From contig JAQMRL010000004.1 in NCBI GenBank assembly GCA_035578175.1, positions 43,853,401-43,917,400 on the forward strand: DNA of 64,000 nt, read 5' to 3'. Positions within the stretch are counted from its first letter, which is position 1. Every line of letters begins with the position of its first letter. This document shows, one piece after another, positions 11,209 to 21,855 of this stretch. The position numbers were made by a program, and so were the translations under genes. This DNA comes from Catonia carolina (lineage: Eukaryota > Arthropoda > Insecta > Hemiptera > Achilidae). The notes under the pieces were generated by a model. That model did not search any database, was not told the origin of the DNA, and saw only the letters and a program-made list of their open reading frames with translations.

Positions 11209-12084
11209 TGGTGTGAAACACACATAACTTTCTCTTGCCAATGCAAATAATTAACAGTATAATCAAATATTAGTATAATAAAACATTAGAAATAAACAAA
11301 AAACTAACCTCAAAAAACATGACCTAATTTTAATAATGAGTGAATGATGCAAAATGAAAATCAACCTCAAATTGGCCTAAAAATAGGGAAAATCACTCTT
11401 TCACGCAAACTAGGCTCTGTAGAGAAAATGCTGTAAATAAAAGTTGTAGATCTTTTAATTTCCTATAGATTAGATAACACACTTTTATGGTAAAATGCAT
11501 ACTAAAGCTGAAATCCTAAAAAATTGATTTTTCCCCATTTTCGCTAAAAAAACAACATAAAATCGCTAATTACTGCTAAATTAAGCGTTACGCAAAAAAA
11601 TGTTTGAAACAAAAGTTGTAGGTTTTTAAAGCCGCAATCTTAAAAAAACAATTTTTCTCTACGAGAGCAGTCTCCCCAAGAATTTTAGCAGACAAGGCAC
11701 CTACCCTATCTTATAGTGCATAAAAAATGTAGTAAATGAGGCGATTTTTAAAAAATCGTAAAAGCCGATTTTGACAAATTGCAAAAAAGTGAAAAATGAC
11801 ACGAATAAACTACTGCCTCCGGTTGACCGATTTTAATGAAAACGTTCGTGTAGGGTCTGGTAGTAGTACCTAACGTAAGTTTGTAGTTTCAAGTTCGTAC
11901 GATGTTCCGTTCTTGAGATATTTTGTTCACACATACACACACACACAGACCAATCGCTAAAAACATGTTTTTTTTTGGATTCAAGTGGTCTGAAAACGTG
12001 TAGATCCGGTGAAAACTCAATTTTGAAAAATCATCATGAAAACAATACTTTCCTTCCAATATATTCATACAGGCAAGAGGAAGT
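11209..12084 (-). repeat. Rep-A copy, full length
   Basis: Both family ends are present. On the plus strand it opens GGTGTGAAACACACATAACT, then TTCTCTTGCC, and closes with GGCAAGAGGAAGT, so the termini form a ~13-bp inverted repeat. Inside are two related ~140-bp sub-repeats (11,395-11,530 and 11,545-11,645), the CTCCCCAAGAATTTTAGCAG block and a short CA tract at 11,935. No long frame exists, so the element is non-autonomous. Confidence 0.8.
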
Positions 12085-12165
12085 AATAATGTATCCTTTC
12101 TTTTAACTTAACATGTTACTAGCAAATGAGTACCCGCTTTCCCGGTTTTCCTGGTACCAAATTAA

Positions 12166-12420
12166 TTGACCGATTTTAATGAAAATGTTCGTGTCGGGTC
12201 TGGTAGTAGTACCTAACTTAAGTTTTAAGTTTCAAGTTCGTACGATGTTCCGTTCTTGAGATATTTTGTTCACACACACACACAGACCAATCGCTAAAAA
12301 CATGTTTTTTTTGGATTTAAGTGGTCTGAAAACGTGTAGATTCGGTGAAAACTCAATTTTGAAAAATCATCATGCAAACAATACTTTCCTTCCAATACAT
12401 TCATACAGGCAAGAGGAAGT
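12166..12420 (-). repeat. Rep-A end, tandemly duplicated
   Basis: Near-identical second copy of the terminal part of the preceding Rep-A plus ~80 bp of its flank. TTGACCGATTTTAATGAAAA recurs at 11,823 and 12,166, a 343-bp period. The shared flank TGAGTACCCGCTTTCCCGGT shows this is a segmental tandem duplication and not a new transposition. Confidence 0.9.
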
Positions 12421-12509
12421 AATAATGTATCCTTTCTTTTAACTTACATGTTACTAGCAAATGAGTACCCGCTTTCCCGGTTTTCCTGTACCAAATTTCA
12501 GTTTCTAGG

Positions 12510-13652
12510 TGACTACAAACTTAGAGAATAAGTGACCAGTGAGTGTGTGAGGGTTTTCCCATTTATACATATTGTGATACAGAGGGAACCTAAGTGTTTT
12601 TATGCGATAGTGTTTTAACAATAATAGGTTTTGTAATAGTTTTGAAAGGAGAAATTTATACCCATTCATAATAACGGCTTTTTATCACTTGTTTTCTCAC
12701 TAGAACAGAGAAGAATTTCATTGTTATTTATTTATCTAGTTTTTTCTATTCTATTCTTCGGTGAATTTTTGATGTGAACAAACATGAATCTAAAAAAGGA
12801 ATTGTGATGACATTTGTTGATACAGAGCTGTCATTCGTCCAACGTACTATCGTTCGTCCAAACGATGTTACTAAATAATTTAAAGCAACTTTGTATCAAC
12901 TGACTGAATCAAAAATTGTTACTTAATGCTTTGAAAACCTCTGAATGGGAATGAAAATTTGACTTTTCACAAAGTGATTAGGTACTCGAAATGTAAAAGT
13001 TGACTTTTGTAACATTGTAAAGGTAAAGTAGAATTATTTTACTCGTCCATAGAATGGAAACTCTCTTACATACAATATCTTTCGGATTGCTGGAGGGAAC
13101 TTTTAAGTTCAAAATAGTGTATAACTAAATCTATATGGTATTATTATAGAATTGATATAGAATCAAACTTTGTAATAAAACCGAAGGTAAAAACCTAGGA
13201 GCTAAATTTAAAAACTAAATATTTAAATAAGTATTTATAAAGTATTAATGTAGCTATATATATTTATCAGTAAGAAACTATCAAACTATTATAGTAATAG
13301 AGTTACAAAATATAACTAAACGTGACTTAAACTAAAAAGTAAAACTTTTGTTATAAACAGGCCTATTATCAAATTGGTCAATATATTAAGTTAATGGAGT
13401 ACAAGAGTGTTTATTCGTTTAAAAGCACCTACCGATAATAATCACCTAACCAAGTTTACACTTTAAACATTAATTTACAAACAAAACCCAAATTTGATGT
13501 CTACCGATAACTTAATTGTGTAATTATCTTAACTTAAGCTCACTGATTAATATTTTAAACTAAAAAGCGATAGATTTTTTATTTGATTTCCGGCTAGGTT
13601 CTTGAAATTTGACCACGTTTTCCCAATGTTTCCATAAGTTGAATTTTATTTG
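12510..13652. other. No gene seen
   Basis: About 1.1 kb of AT-rich sequence with no repeat or coding signal that I can support. Confidence 0.6.
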
Positions 13653-13664
13653 TAGGTATACTTT

Positions 13665-13987
13665 TTTTTTATTCCTAATTTGTGTACGTTGCAATCTGTT
13701 CAATTCAGAACAATAAGCAACCCCATGACCCAATGAGATGAGGATGATGTGTATGACGTGTAAATGAGGTGTAGTCTTGTACAGACCCAGGCCGACCATT
13801 CCTGAGAGAGTATGGTTAATTAAACCCCAACCATCAAAGTACACCGGTAACCACTGTTTAGTATTCAAATCCGTATAAAAGTAACTACCTTTACTAGGAT
13901 TTGAACCAGGAACCTGCGTCTCCGAAAATCAGCTGTTAAACAGCTGATTTTGGCGACGACTTTACCTCTAGACCAACCCGGTGGGTT
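13665..13987 (-). repeat. SINE-1 copy, complete with target duplication
   Basis: Reference copy of SINE-1. On the minus strand: head CCCACCGGGTTGGTCTAGAG, B box GGTTCAAATCC, a ~230-bp body (TTTGATGGTTGGGGTTTAAT, CTCATCTCATTGGGTCATGG, TGAATTGAACAGATTGCAAC) and a poly-A tail. The 12-bp TSD TAGGTATACTTT is at 13653-13664 and 13988-13999. The tRNA-derived head carries the RNA polymerase III promoter, and mobilisation would need a LINE. Open frames inside are coincidental. Confidence 0.9.
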
Positions 13988-13999
13988 TAGGTATACTTT

Positions 14000-14241
14000 A
14001 CAAGGAAAAACTATTTAATGAACCTCCTTTAATTTTATAAGTATTACACTAAGCAATTTTTTTTTAAATAAAAAGAAAACAAATTTTCATGTTCAATTTA
14101 TTAGTAAAAATCATTATCTCTATCCATAGTAACATGATGATACTCTGTTTCAAATAGTAATGAATGACATGAAAAAAATAACAAAAAATAATGGTGCGAA
14201 ATACTAACGACTTTCACTTCCCAATGTAAATAATAAAATAT
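14000..14241. other. Spacer, nothing recognised
   Basis: Short AT-rich stretch between SINE-1 and the inverted-repeat element that follows. Confidence 0.5.
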
Positions 14242-15030
14242 TGAATCGTCTAGTTACAAAAGCAGATACATCCAAATATGTAAATTTTTCAGGAGACCTG
14301 AAAAACTTTTCTCTCAAAAACATGAAAAGACATAACATCGTGACTTACTCGTAAAATAGTATTAGGGTCGAGGATTTTATATACCGACTTTTAATTTTCT
14401 AATGACCGTAGTTTAAGAGAAATTTCACGAACTAAATGTGGATGTATCTGGTTTTGAAACGGAATTCGGATCTATCTGGTTTTAAAATAAACTTAAAAAC
14501 CAAAATATATAAAACGCATGATTATTTTAATTGTTACATAATTAATCACAAATTTTGGTGTTTTAGAAATAAAATTTACAAAAATTTGGTAGGATAATAT
14601 TAAAAAATCGTTCATAATGCTTTTTCCGTGGTTTATTATTACTAAATTCTTCAGGATAACATTCCATTTCGTAATATTATTAAAATAAATCACTAACTTT
14701 AAGAAAAACGACAACATTAATTATACAAATAAAGAAAAAGTTCACCAAAATACAGCTTGCAACCACCTGCTCATATTACAACATAACCTTAAACTAATGT
14801 TCGAACCGTGTGACATAAACATAAATGTTTTTCGAGGTTATACTAGAGAAAAGATATATCTGGTTTTGAAACCATCCAGCAACTTTACGAACGGTTTTTA
14901 TTAAGGATGTAGGTGGTTTTGAAACATATACATTTTACAGTGCATATAAAAGGTTGTAAGCTGTTAGAAAATGCAAAAATATAAAATTTGAAAGTTTTGG
15001 ATGTGTCTGGTTTTGTAACAAGACGATTCA
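14242..15030. mobile_element. Non-autonomous inverted-repeat element with internal motif array
   Basis: The left end TGAATCGTCTAGTTACAAAA (continuing to 14,275) is the reverse complement, with few mismatches, of the right end at about 14,995-15,030 (…TTTTGTAACAAGACGATTCA). That gives ~34-bp terminal inverted repeats around 790 bp. Inside, the ~20-bp motif GGATGTATCTGGTTTTGAAA recurs in one orientation near 14,437, 14,468, 14,855, 14,906 and 15,000, the last within the right terminus. The left terminus carries it inverted. No transposase frame exists. Class unknown; subterminal motif copies are typical of transposase-binding sites in DNA transposons (inference). Confidence 0.7.
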
Positions 15031-15221
15031 TATAAACTATGTTTAATCATAACTGAATACGGTCTTTTATCACGAAGTGATCTTTTTACGACGTGAAAAG
15101 CCTCCAACACATAACCCACATCATTCGTTTTTTAACCAAACTACAGAAATTACTAAATAAAAAAATTAAAAACTAATACAATTTTGAATGCATATTATGT
15201 TGTTTGTACATGCAGCTTACG

Positions 15222-15625
15222 CCCATAACAGGCATGTGGAGTGTTAAATTATTTGCACTCGATCTGCTAGTTCCAAAGCTACAAAGACTACTTCTGTTTC
15301 TTATCATATGGTCAGCTAATTTTATGACTTAAGTATTTAAAAACAGAAGAGGTAGAGGTATACATGACACTAGTCAGAGTTATCTCCGCTGAAAGTAATG
15401 AATTTCATTATACAGCCAGACCCTGTGGTGAATGAAGTGAAAGTGCCATTTGCAGGGTGCAAAGTAGATACTTTTCGCAGGGCCTGGCAAGCTGATAAGC
15501 AAAAGCTACTTTTGTACTCAGTGAGGAAAGCAACGGTAAACCACCTCACTCCTCGTTTTACTTAGTAAAACCACTAGAGGTCCAAACCAGCCTTTCGGCT
15601 ATTGACCTAAACAACAACAACAACA
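15222..15625 (+). repeat. SINE-2 copy 2, full length
   Basis: It runs from GCCCATAACAGGCATGTGGA through CACTCGATCTGCTAGTTCC and ATCATATGGTCAGC to the end GACCTAAACAACAACAAC. The simple AAC tail is typical of a retroposed element. Confidence 0.85.
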
Positions 15626-15717
15626 TGCAGCTGTGGTTTGAACCTCTAGAAGAACAAAGAAAGAGGTAGTACTAACTTACAGCACACATTTCTCACAGTC
15701 TATAAATTAGGAAATTT

Positions 15718-16110
15718 CATTTAACGGGCACGTGGAGTATTAAATTATTTGCACTCGATCTCCTAGTTTCAGGGTACAAAAAGTAGTTCTGTTTCTCATC
15801 ACATGGTCCGCCAAATAAATCACTGAAGCATTTAAGAACAGAAGAGATAGAGGTAAAAAAGACACTAGTCAAAATTATCTCCTCTGAGAGTAATGAATTT
15901 CATTATACAGCTAGACTCTGTGGTGAATAAAGTGAAGGTGTCATTTGCGGGGTGGAAAGTAGATGCTTTTCAGACGGCCTGGTGTGCTGAGAAACAAACT
16001 TTTCCGTTCAGTGAGTGAGGCGTTGGTAAACAACCTCACTCCTCGTTTTACTTAGTAAAGCCTCTAGAGGTTTAAACCAGCCTTTCGGCAAACGACCTAA
16101 ACAACAACAA
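15718..16110 (+). repeat. SINE-2 copy 3
   Basis: Second copy in the same orientation, ~90 bp after copy 2. It starts near TTAACGGGCACGTGGAGTAT and ends GACCTAAACAACAACAA. The two differ at many sites, so they are separate insertions and not a recent tandem duplicate. Confidence 0.85.
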
Positions 16111-16357
16111 AATTTTAGGAAAATTGAGAAAAATTAACTTAAAAAAAATATTTTATGATCCTGTATGATTAACAATAAAAATAGAGTAAAATAAAATAGT
16201 AAACTAACACATTAATATATTTGTAAATAAAAACGAACGATTAAGGGAAATGAAGACTAACAGTCTAAAAACAAATGAGTAGAATAGATAATAAACGGTT
16301 GACAAAACAAGTTTTTAATATATGGAGACCTAATACGTCAGATCAGTATATAAAGAA

Positions 16358-16549
16358 GTAAGAAAGAGTGTGGAGAAAACTGAAGTAAACTGGAAAAACA
16401 TGATGGATAAAATCAACTTAAGGCAATTGATTAGACTCCCAGAGCTTCCAAGAAGAACAAAAGCAGAATACTGGACAGAAAAAAAGTTAAAAGACTACAG
16501 TGAAAGAATGGTAAGAGTGTTTGTAAAAAGAGATTCTAGAATTCTTTAA
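16358..16549 (+). pseudogene. RTE-like RT C-terminal tail
   Basis: An uninterrupted 63-codon frame to a stop contains VEKTEVNWKNMMDKINLRQL and PELPRRTKAEYWTEKKLKDY then SERMVRVF. The 'R.kaeYWtEe.kk.hSErMk.yW' pattern is the extreme C-terminus of RTE-type endonuclease-RT proteins. The rest of the element is missing upstream. Confidence 0.65.
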
Positions 16550-16558
16550 ACTTACTTT

Positions 16559-16949
16559 GTTGTTACTGATCAGGAAATCAGCCAAAAGGCTAGTTTGAAT
16601 CTCTAGATGTTTTCCTAAATAAAACGAGGAGTGAGGTGGACAATTGCCTTTCTGCTGAGTGGAAAAATATGATTATTAGCATGCCAGCCCTCTGAAAATC
16701 ATCTTCCTTCCACCCTGCAAATGACACCTTCATTTGAATCACCGCAGGGTCTGGCTGTGTAATGAAATTCATAACTCTCAGAGAAGATAACTCTGACTAG
16801 TGTCTTTTAAACCTCTACCGGTTCTGTTCTTAAATGCTTAAGTCATATAATTGGCTAACCATGTGATAAGAAACAGAACTTTTTTTGCAGCCCTGGAACT
16901 AGCAGATCGAGTGCAAATAATGTAACACTCCACATGTCTGTTATGGGCA
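16559..16949 (-). repeat. SINE-2 copy 4
   Basis: Minus-strand copy, from TGTCTGTTATGGGCA at the right to the reverse complement of GACCTAAAC-like sequence (TGATCAGGAAATCAGCC) at the left. Its tail is degenerate. It begins right after the RTE tail stop. Confidence 0.85.
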
Positions 16950-17650
16950 GAAACTTACTTCATCTAATCTAAAGTAAGTCTAAACTAAAATAAATTAATG
17001 CAAAAGCACTGACTCATCGGTAATTCCCTAAACTCTTCCACCATCTAGAGAGGTAAAAAATTGTCAAGTTTGCCCTCATGGGTTCAACAGAGAAGCAACT
17101 ATACTTTTATTGACCCGATGTGATTTCGGAGTAAGAAGGAGATGACAATAATACAAAGAAATACATATGATTTCTATATCTTCCCGAACAGCTATACTTC
17201 TAATATTTTTTCTACGCTCCAATGATTTAGAAAGAGGTTAAGTACCCTACAGTAAGGAACATTACTTCTGTATCTTCCAGATGAAGTAGCCTATATATTC
17301 TGAAAATCTGTTCAAGTATTCTTAAATTAGTAAAAAAATGTTAAGTGAAACGGAGAAAGTATAAACGAGTTTTTTTAATGCATCTCTCAGAGAGTAACCA
17401 TAAACGTGTGCGTAGTTCAAATGTATTTAATAGTAAGTTACACGATAAGAAAAGCGAGCCCTATTAACTCTCAACAGTATGACCTAATTTGTGTAATTGA
17501 ACCTTAGTTATTCTAAGGAAACGAGGTCACTACATTACCTTAATGGTTCAGAAAATCCATTAACATAATTGCATCCTAATGAAACAATAGAAAATCACCT
17601 AATAATTTATTAAATGCTCACTAAAACAGTCAATTACATTTTCTAAAACT
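16950..17650. other. No gene seen
   Basis: AT-rich, nothing recognised. Confidence 0.6.
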
Positions 17651-18423
17651 TTGGTGTGAAACACTCACACCACTTTCTCTTGCCAATGTAAAAATTAACA
17701 ATATAGCCTGTGTTTAATCATGGGTACTTAGACTAATGAAAAATGAAAAATTTAATCTTCTTCTCATCAGTGAATGACGCAAAATGAAAATCGACCTCTA
17801 TAGAACTTAAAAATACAAGACAATCAGTAATTAATTGCCGGGAAACCGGGCTCTGCTAAGAAAAATTCTTAAAGTAAAAGTTGTAGCGTTTTTAATTTCC
17901 AATAACTTTAATTATATACACTTTTGTCGTAAAATGCATTTATACTAAGGCTGCAATCTTAAAAATCCGTTTATAGATTTTACCGAGATTTCCGATTTTA
18001 AAGAAGAAAAAAACAGAAAATCAATGACTGCCGTTAAACTAAGCATTGTCAAAAATGTTAGAAATAAAAGTTGTAGATTTTTAATTTTCAACAATTTTGA
18101 TAATAGACACTTTTGCTCGAAAATGCAATTAAGGCTGCAATCTTTAAAAAAATCGTTTTCTTCTACGAGAGAACAGCCTCCCCAAACATTTTAACAGACA
18201 CGGCACTTAACTATCTTGCACAGCATTAAAAAATTAGTAAAAAAGGCGGTTTTAAAACAAATCTTTTGAGAAAACTACAATCCAGTAAAAAAATTGCACG
18301 AATAAAATACTACTTCCGGTGACCGATTTTGATGAACATATTCATGTTGGATTTCCTAGACGTACCTAACTTAAGTTATAAGTTTCAACTTCGTACTATG
18401 ATCCGTGCTTGATATATTCTACT

Positions 18424-18496
<73 letters not shown>

Positions 18497-18623
18497 ACAC
18501 CTATGCTTTTTGGGTTCAGGGGGTCTGAAAATTTGTATATCCGGTGACACCTCGATTTCGAAAAATCGACATGAAAAAAATTCGTTCCTTTCCTACATAT
18601 CCATAAGGGTTACGAGCAAGTAA
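17651..18623 (-). repeat. Rep-A copy, near full length, long CA tract
   Basis: It opens TTGGTGTGAAACACTCACAC, then CACTTTCTCTTGCC. It contains both ~140-bp sub-repeats and ends near 18,623 with a degraded terminus (GAGCAAGTAAAA). The family's CA position is expanded to an almost pure tract at 18,425-18,500. Confidence 0.8.
18425..18500. repeat. (CA)n microsatellite
   Basis: Almost uninterrupted CA dinucleotide run with one AA break near 18,489, located at the conserved microsatellite site of Rep-A. It produces a poly-TH frame that is not a gene. Confidence 0.98.
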
Positions 18624-18638
18624 AAATACTGAACTCAT

Positions 18639-19307
18639 TTTTTTTTTAATCCCTAATGTGTGTGCGTTGCAATCTGTTCAATTCAGAACAATAAGCAACC
18701 CCATAACCCAATGAGATGAGGATGATGTGTATGAACTGTAAATGAGGTGTAGTCTTGTACACACTCAGGTCCACCATTCCTGAGTGAGTATGGTTAATTG
18801 AACCCCAACCATCAAAGAACACCGGTAACCACTGTCTAGTATTCAAATCCGTATAAAAGTAACTACCTCTATAGTTCAGCCGCTCTAAGTTTGCTCCTAC
18901 TGTCAACAAACCAAAACCAGCTACTACAGGGTGCACGCTAGAGTCCGTGACTTTATGGATGTCGTATTCCTATTAAGTTATCTATTTTTTAAATTATAAG
19001 TACTTAAAGTACTAAAAACATCAGTCGTGATATGATGTAGGCATAACAATTTAATTTAGAAAAATACTTTTAAAAGTATTTTGTATTTAAATACTTTTGA
19101 AAGTATTTAGTTGTTACTTTTTAATCAGCGTGTACACATTTAGATATAATGCGCATGCTCAGTGACGTCATTATTTGTTTACGTTAGGAGCAAACTTAGA
19201 ACGGCTGAACTATACTAGGATTTGAACCAGGAACCTTCGTCTCCGAAAATCAGCTATTAAAAAGCTGATTTTGGCGACGACTTTACCTCTAGACCAACCC
19301 GGTGGGT
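18639..19307 (-). repeat. SINE-1 copy split by a short inverted-repeat element
   Basis: Tail and body occupy 18,639-18,869, the head 19,215-19,307, with a 341-bp insertion between. The SINE itself is flanked by TACTGAACTCAT (18,627-18,638) and TACTGAAATCAT (19,308-19,319), a 12-bp TSD with one mismatch. It inserted just beyond the Rep-A end. Confidence 0.85.
18872..19212. mobile_element. 341-bp MITE with TA target duplication
   Basis: Terminal inverted repeats of about 28 bp: the left starts TAGTTCAGCCGCTCTAAGTT (18,872) and the right is its complement with one mismatch, ending at 19,212. TA flanks it on both sides (18,870-18,871; 19,213-19,214). Removing the element restores a normal SINE-1 (…AACTACCTC-TA-CTAGGATTTGAACC). 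The interior has an AT-rich palindrome around 19,060-19,110 and no frame. TA duplication suggests Tc1/mariner-type mobilisation (inference). Confidence 0.9.
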
Positions 19308-19487
19308 TACTGAAATCATATTTTAATCTTCAAAATATTTTACGATTGTTCAAAATTACAAGTTTTTTTTTGACACTTTTATTAAAAATTTAGTATGCTA
19401 TTACAATAATATAACAATTTATAAATATCACGCTAAAGGTTTCAAAACTTGAATTACTTGTTGGAGCTAGCAGTCATCACTACAGTC

Positions 19488-19700
19488 CTACAATTGACCA
19501 AGAAGATCCTTCAGCCGGAGGCTTTTTAAACGTCTTTGAGGAGTACCCGGTATCGCCCTAGTGTACATGTTTTGTATGAGAGGGTTGTCTTGTAATTCAA
19601 ATTTGTCGTGCATCGTCTTGTATAGTTGTTTCGCGACGTCATTTACGTATGGTATTTGTAAGTATTTGTGCAACATTAAGTTTGCGACGTTTTTAAAAAA
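19488..19700 (-). pseudogene. Jockey-like LINE RT C-terminus
   Basis: The minus strand reads NVANLMLHKYLQIPYVNDVA, KQLYKTMHDKFELQDNPLIQ and then GTPQRRLKSLRLKDLLGQL before a stop. The layout 'N..lh.dL.IP.V...a...y..l..h.NpLi......RRLKR..p.DL' is the tail of Jockey-clade RT proteins. It is cut upstream by the Rep-A copy starting at 19,704. Assignment rests on recalled pattern only. Confidence 0.6.
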
Positions 19701-19703
19701 AAC

Positions 19704-20551
19704 TCTGGTGTGAACACTCACACGACTTTCTTTCGTCAATGAAATAATGAACAATATAACCTAATATTAATAATAAAACATTAGAAGTAAACAAGAAACC
19801 ATTAACCTCAAAAAGTATAACGATATTTTAATCAAGAGTGAATGATGCAAAATGAAAACCAACCTTAGTTTGGCTTACGGAAAATCACTTTTTGACGCTA
19901 AACTAGGTTCTGTAGAGAAAAATGATTAGAACAGAAGTTGCAGATCTTTTAATTTACTATAAATTTGATTATATGCATTTTTGTCGTGAAATGGATACTA
20001 CGGCAAACATCTTAAAAAATCGATTTCTTTGCAGATTTTCATGGAAAGAACAGAAAATCATTAATTACCGCTAAACTAAGCGTCATGCAAAAAATGTTTG
20101 AAATAACAGTTGTAGATTTTTCAATTTTTTACAACTTTTAATATAACACTTTTGAGCTAAAATGCATACTAAGACTGCAATCTCAAAAAAAAACATTTTT
20201 TTCTACGAGAGAACAGCCTCCCCAAGAATTTCAGCAGACATGGCACCTACCCTTTATTGTAGAGCATACAAAATGTAGTAAAGAAGCTATTTTTAACAAA
20301 AGTCATAGGAACCGTTTTTGAAAAAATCGCAAAAAAGTGAAAAATCACACGAATAAATACTACTTCCGGTCGACCGATTTTTATGAAAATGTTCGTGTCG
20401 GGTCCGCTAGTGGAACTTAAGTTTCAAGTTTCAACTTCGTACAATGTTCCGTTCTTAAGATATTCTGTTCACATACAGACCAATCGCTAAAAACAGTTTT
20501 TTGGGTTCATGGGGTCTGAAAGTGTGTATAACCGGTGAAAACTTGATTTTA
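19704..20551 (-). repeat. Rep-A copy, one end lost
   Basis: It begins CTGGTGTGAACACTCACACG, then ACTTTC, and keeps both sub-repeats and the CTCCCCAAGAATTTCAGCAG block. The CA tract is contracted to CACATACAGACC, and it stops at GTGAAAACTTGATTTTAAAT where SINE-4 sequence begins. The terminal ~60 bp are gone. Confidence 0.8.
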
Positions 20552-20662
20552 AATCGCATCAACACCTTGGTCATTAGCAACTTTGGATTGTGGAACTTGG
20601 ACGAAGGGTTTTAACTTGTAATAATTTCCAGAAGCTAGGCGGGAATCGAAACCAACCTTCTA
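20552..20662 (-). repeat. SINE-4 copy 3
   Basis: On the plus strand it reads ATCGCATCAACACCTTGGTC, ATTAGCAACT…, then AATAATTTCCAGAAGCTAGG and CGGGAATCGAAACC. This is the reverse complement of the SINE-4 tail and B box. It abuts the truncated Rep-A. Confidence 0.75.
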
Positions 20663-20742
20663 TTTTGTACCTATAGAGACTCGCTTTTAATATGTACTAC
20701 AAAATATCGTTCTATAATGTAATCTATGTAATGTTATTTTAG

Positions 20743-20945
20743 GAGATCATGTATTCATTCTTTATATGTAATAACCCGGAACAAATCCGTTATCAGTATC
20801 TGAAAAGATTAAAGCAGACCAACTTTAAACTTTTGAGATTACAGATACAGCAGTATGAATCACAGGCTGACATGAATGCATCAAGATACCACAGAAGACA
20901 GCAACAGATGTACGAGAAACAGAAAAAGACAATGGATGAGGAGAG
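20743..20945 (+). CDS. Candidate internal exon, unknown protein
   Basis: An open segment lies between a T-rich acceptor (TGTTATTTTAG at 20,742) and a possible donor (GAGAG|GTAACA at 20,946). It reads EIMYSFFICNNPEQIRYQYL, then KRLKQTNFKLLRLQIQQYES and RYHRRQQQMYEKQKKTMDEE. It is rich in K, R and Q and probably helical or coiled-coil. It lies in a repeat-free stretch. I do not recognise the protein. It could be a chance frame or another transposon relic. The longer frame starting at 20,876 in another phase is not supported. Confidence 0.3.
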
Positions 20946-21855
20946 GTAACAGCTGGTTCATGTTTCAAATAATTTCCCGGAATAACGGTGAATTAGGACA
21001 ACAGGCACACAAACCGGCCGGCCACAAGAGTTTTTGTTTCTTTTTGTTTAAGCCTAATTATAGATTGTTATTCTTTTTTATTTTATTCTTTATCTCTCTT
21101 TTCAGTGAAATGAAATTTTTGTGTAAAAGGAGGCGAAGAGGTACTTATGTACGCACGCGTGCCAATACAAAGACTCTTAAATATTATAAATTCATTTCAC
21201 GGAATACGAAGCGAAAAATCAATGGAACAATTTTGAATACCAAAGCATTCAATAATCATTATATGTTATTACATGACGTCAGATTTAAAAATAATTTTTT
21301 TTTACTTTGTCGGTCTTTAAAAGATTAACAATAGAAACGTTGAATGGTTGTCATAAATTACATGTGTTTAACAAACACTAAATAAAGTGTTCAATACATT
21401 TATACAAGAATCCCTATGTATATAGGTTCATAATAAATTTAGGGTTACCAAAAATAGATGATTAAATTATTTTTCAGCAATTTTTACTGAATTTCCCCCG
21501 AATATTTACTTAATACAACAGTAGAATAATAATTTTTTAATAGACTGCACTGTCCCACAAAATGTACAACCTACTTCCCCGAAATTGTAAAATTATGCAA
21601 AACATTATAAAGTTTACAATGGGATTACAGAAATATCACTAAAGCACCGATAAACAAAATACGAAAAAACTTATTACACTATTAAAAATAAAGTAGCCCA
21701 TTGCAATCTATTAATAGATGAGGGTAAGAAATCTAAATTACAAAACGTAATAAGAAAACTTATAGTTTATTTATACTTCTTTGAACAGAAACACACTACA
21801 ATACTAGTAAGTTTCTATACTAGTATTTAAATTTTCTGTACAAAATCATTTATCT
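20946..21855. other. No supported gene
   Basis: Includes a 150-codon open frame (20,876-21,328) with an AT-driven, low-complexity composition (runs of F, K, R, N) and no recognisable motif, so I do not call it. The rest is AT-rich. Confidence 0.5.

Noticed and set aside
13560..13868. 102-codon minus-strand frame (also 18,646-18,936 and 53,622-53,921)
   Set aside because: All translate the same SINE-1 body (for example IHIILISLGHGVAYCSELNR), a non-coding retroposon.
20876..21328. 150-codon plus-strand open frame
   Set aside because: Low-complexity F/K/R/N-rich translation from AT-rich DNA, no motif, no plausible splice structure beyond the overlapping exon candidate.
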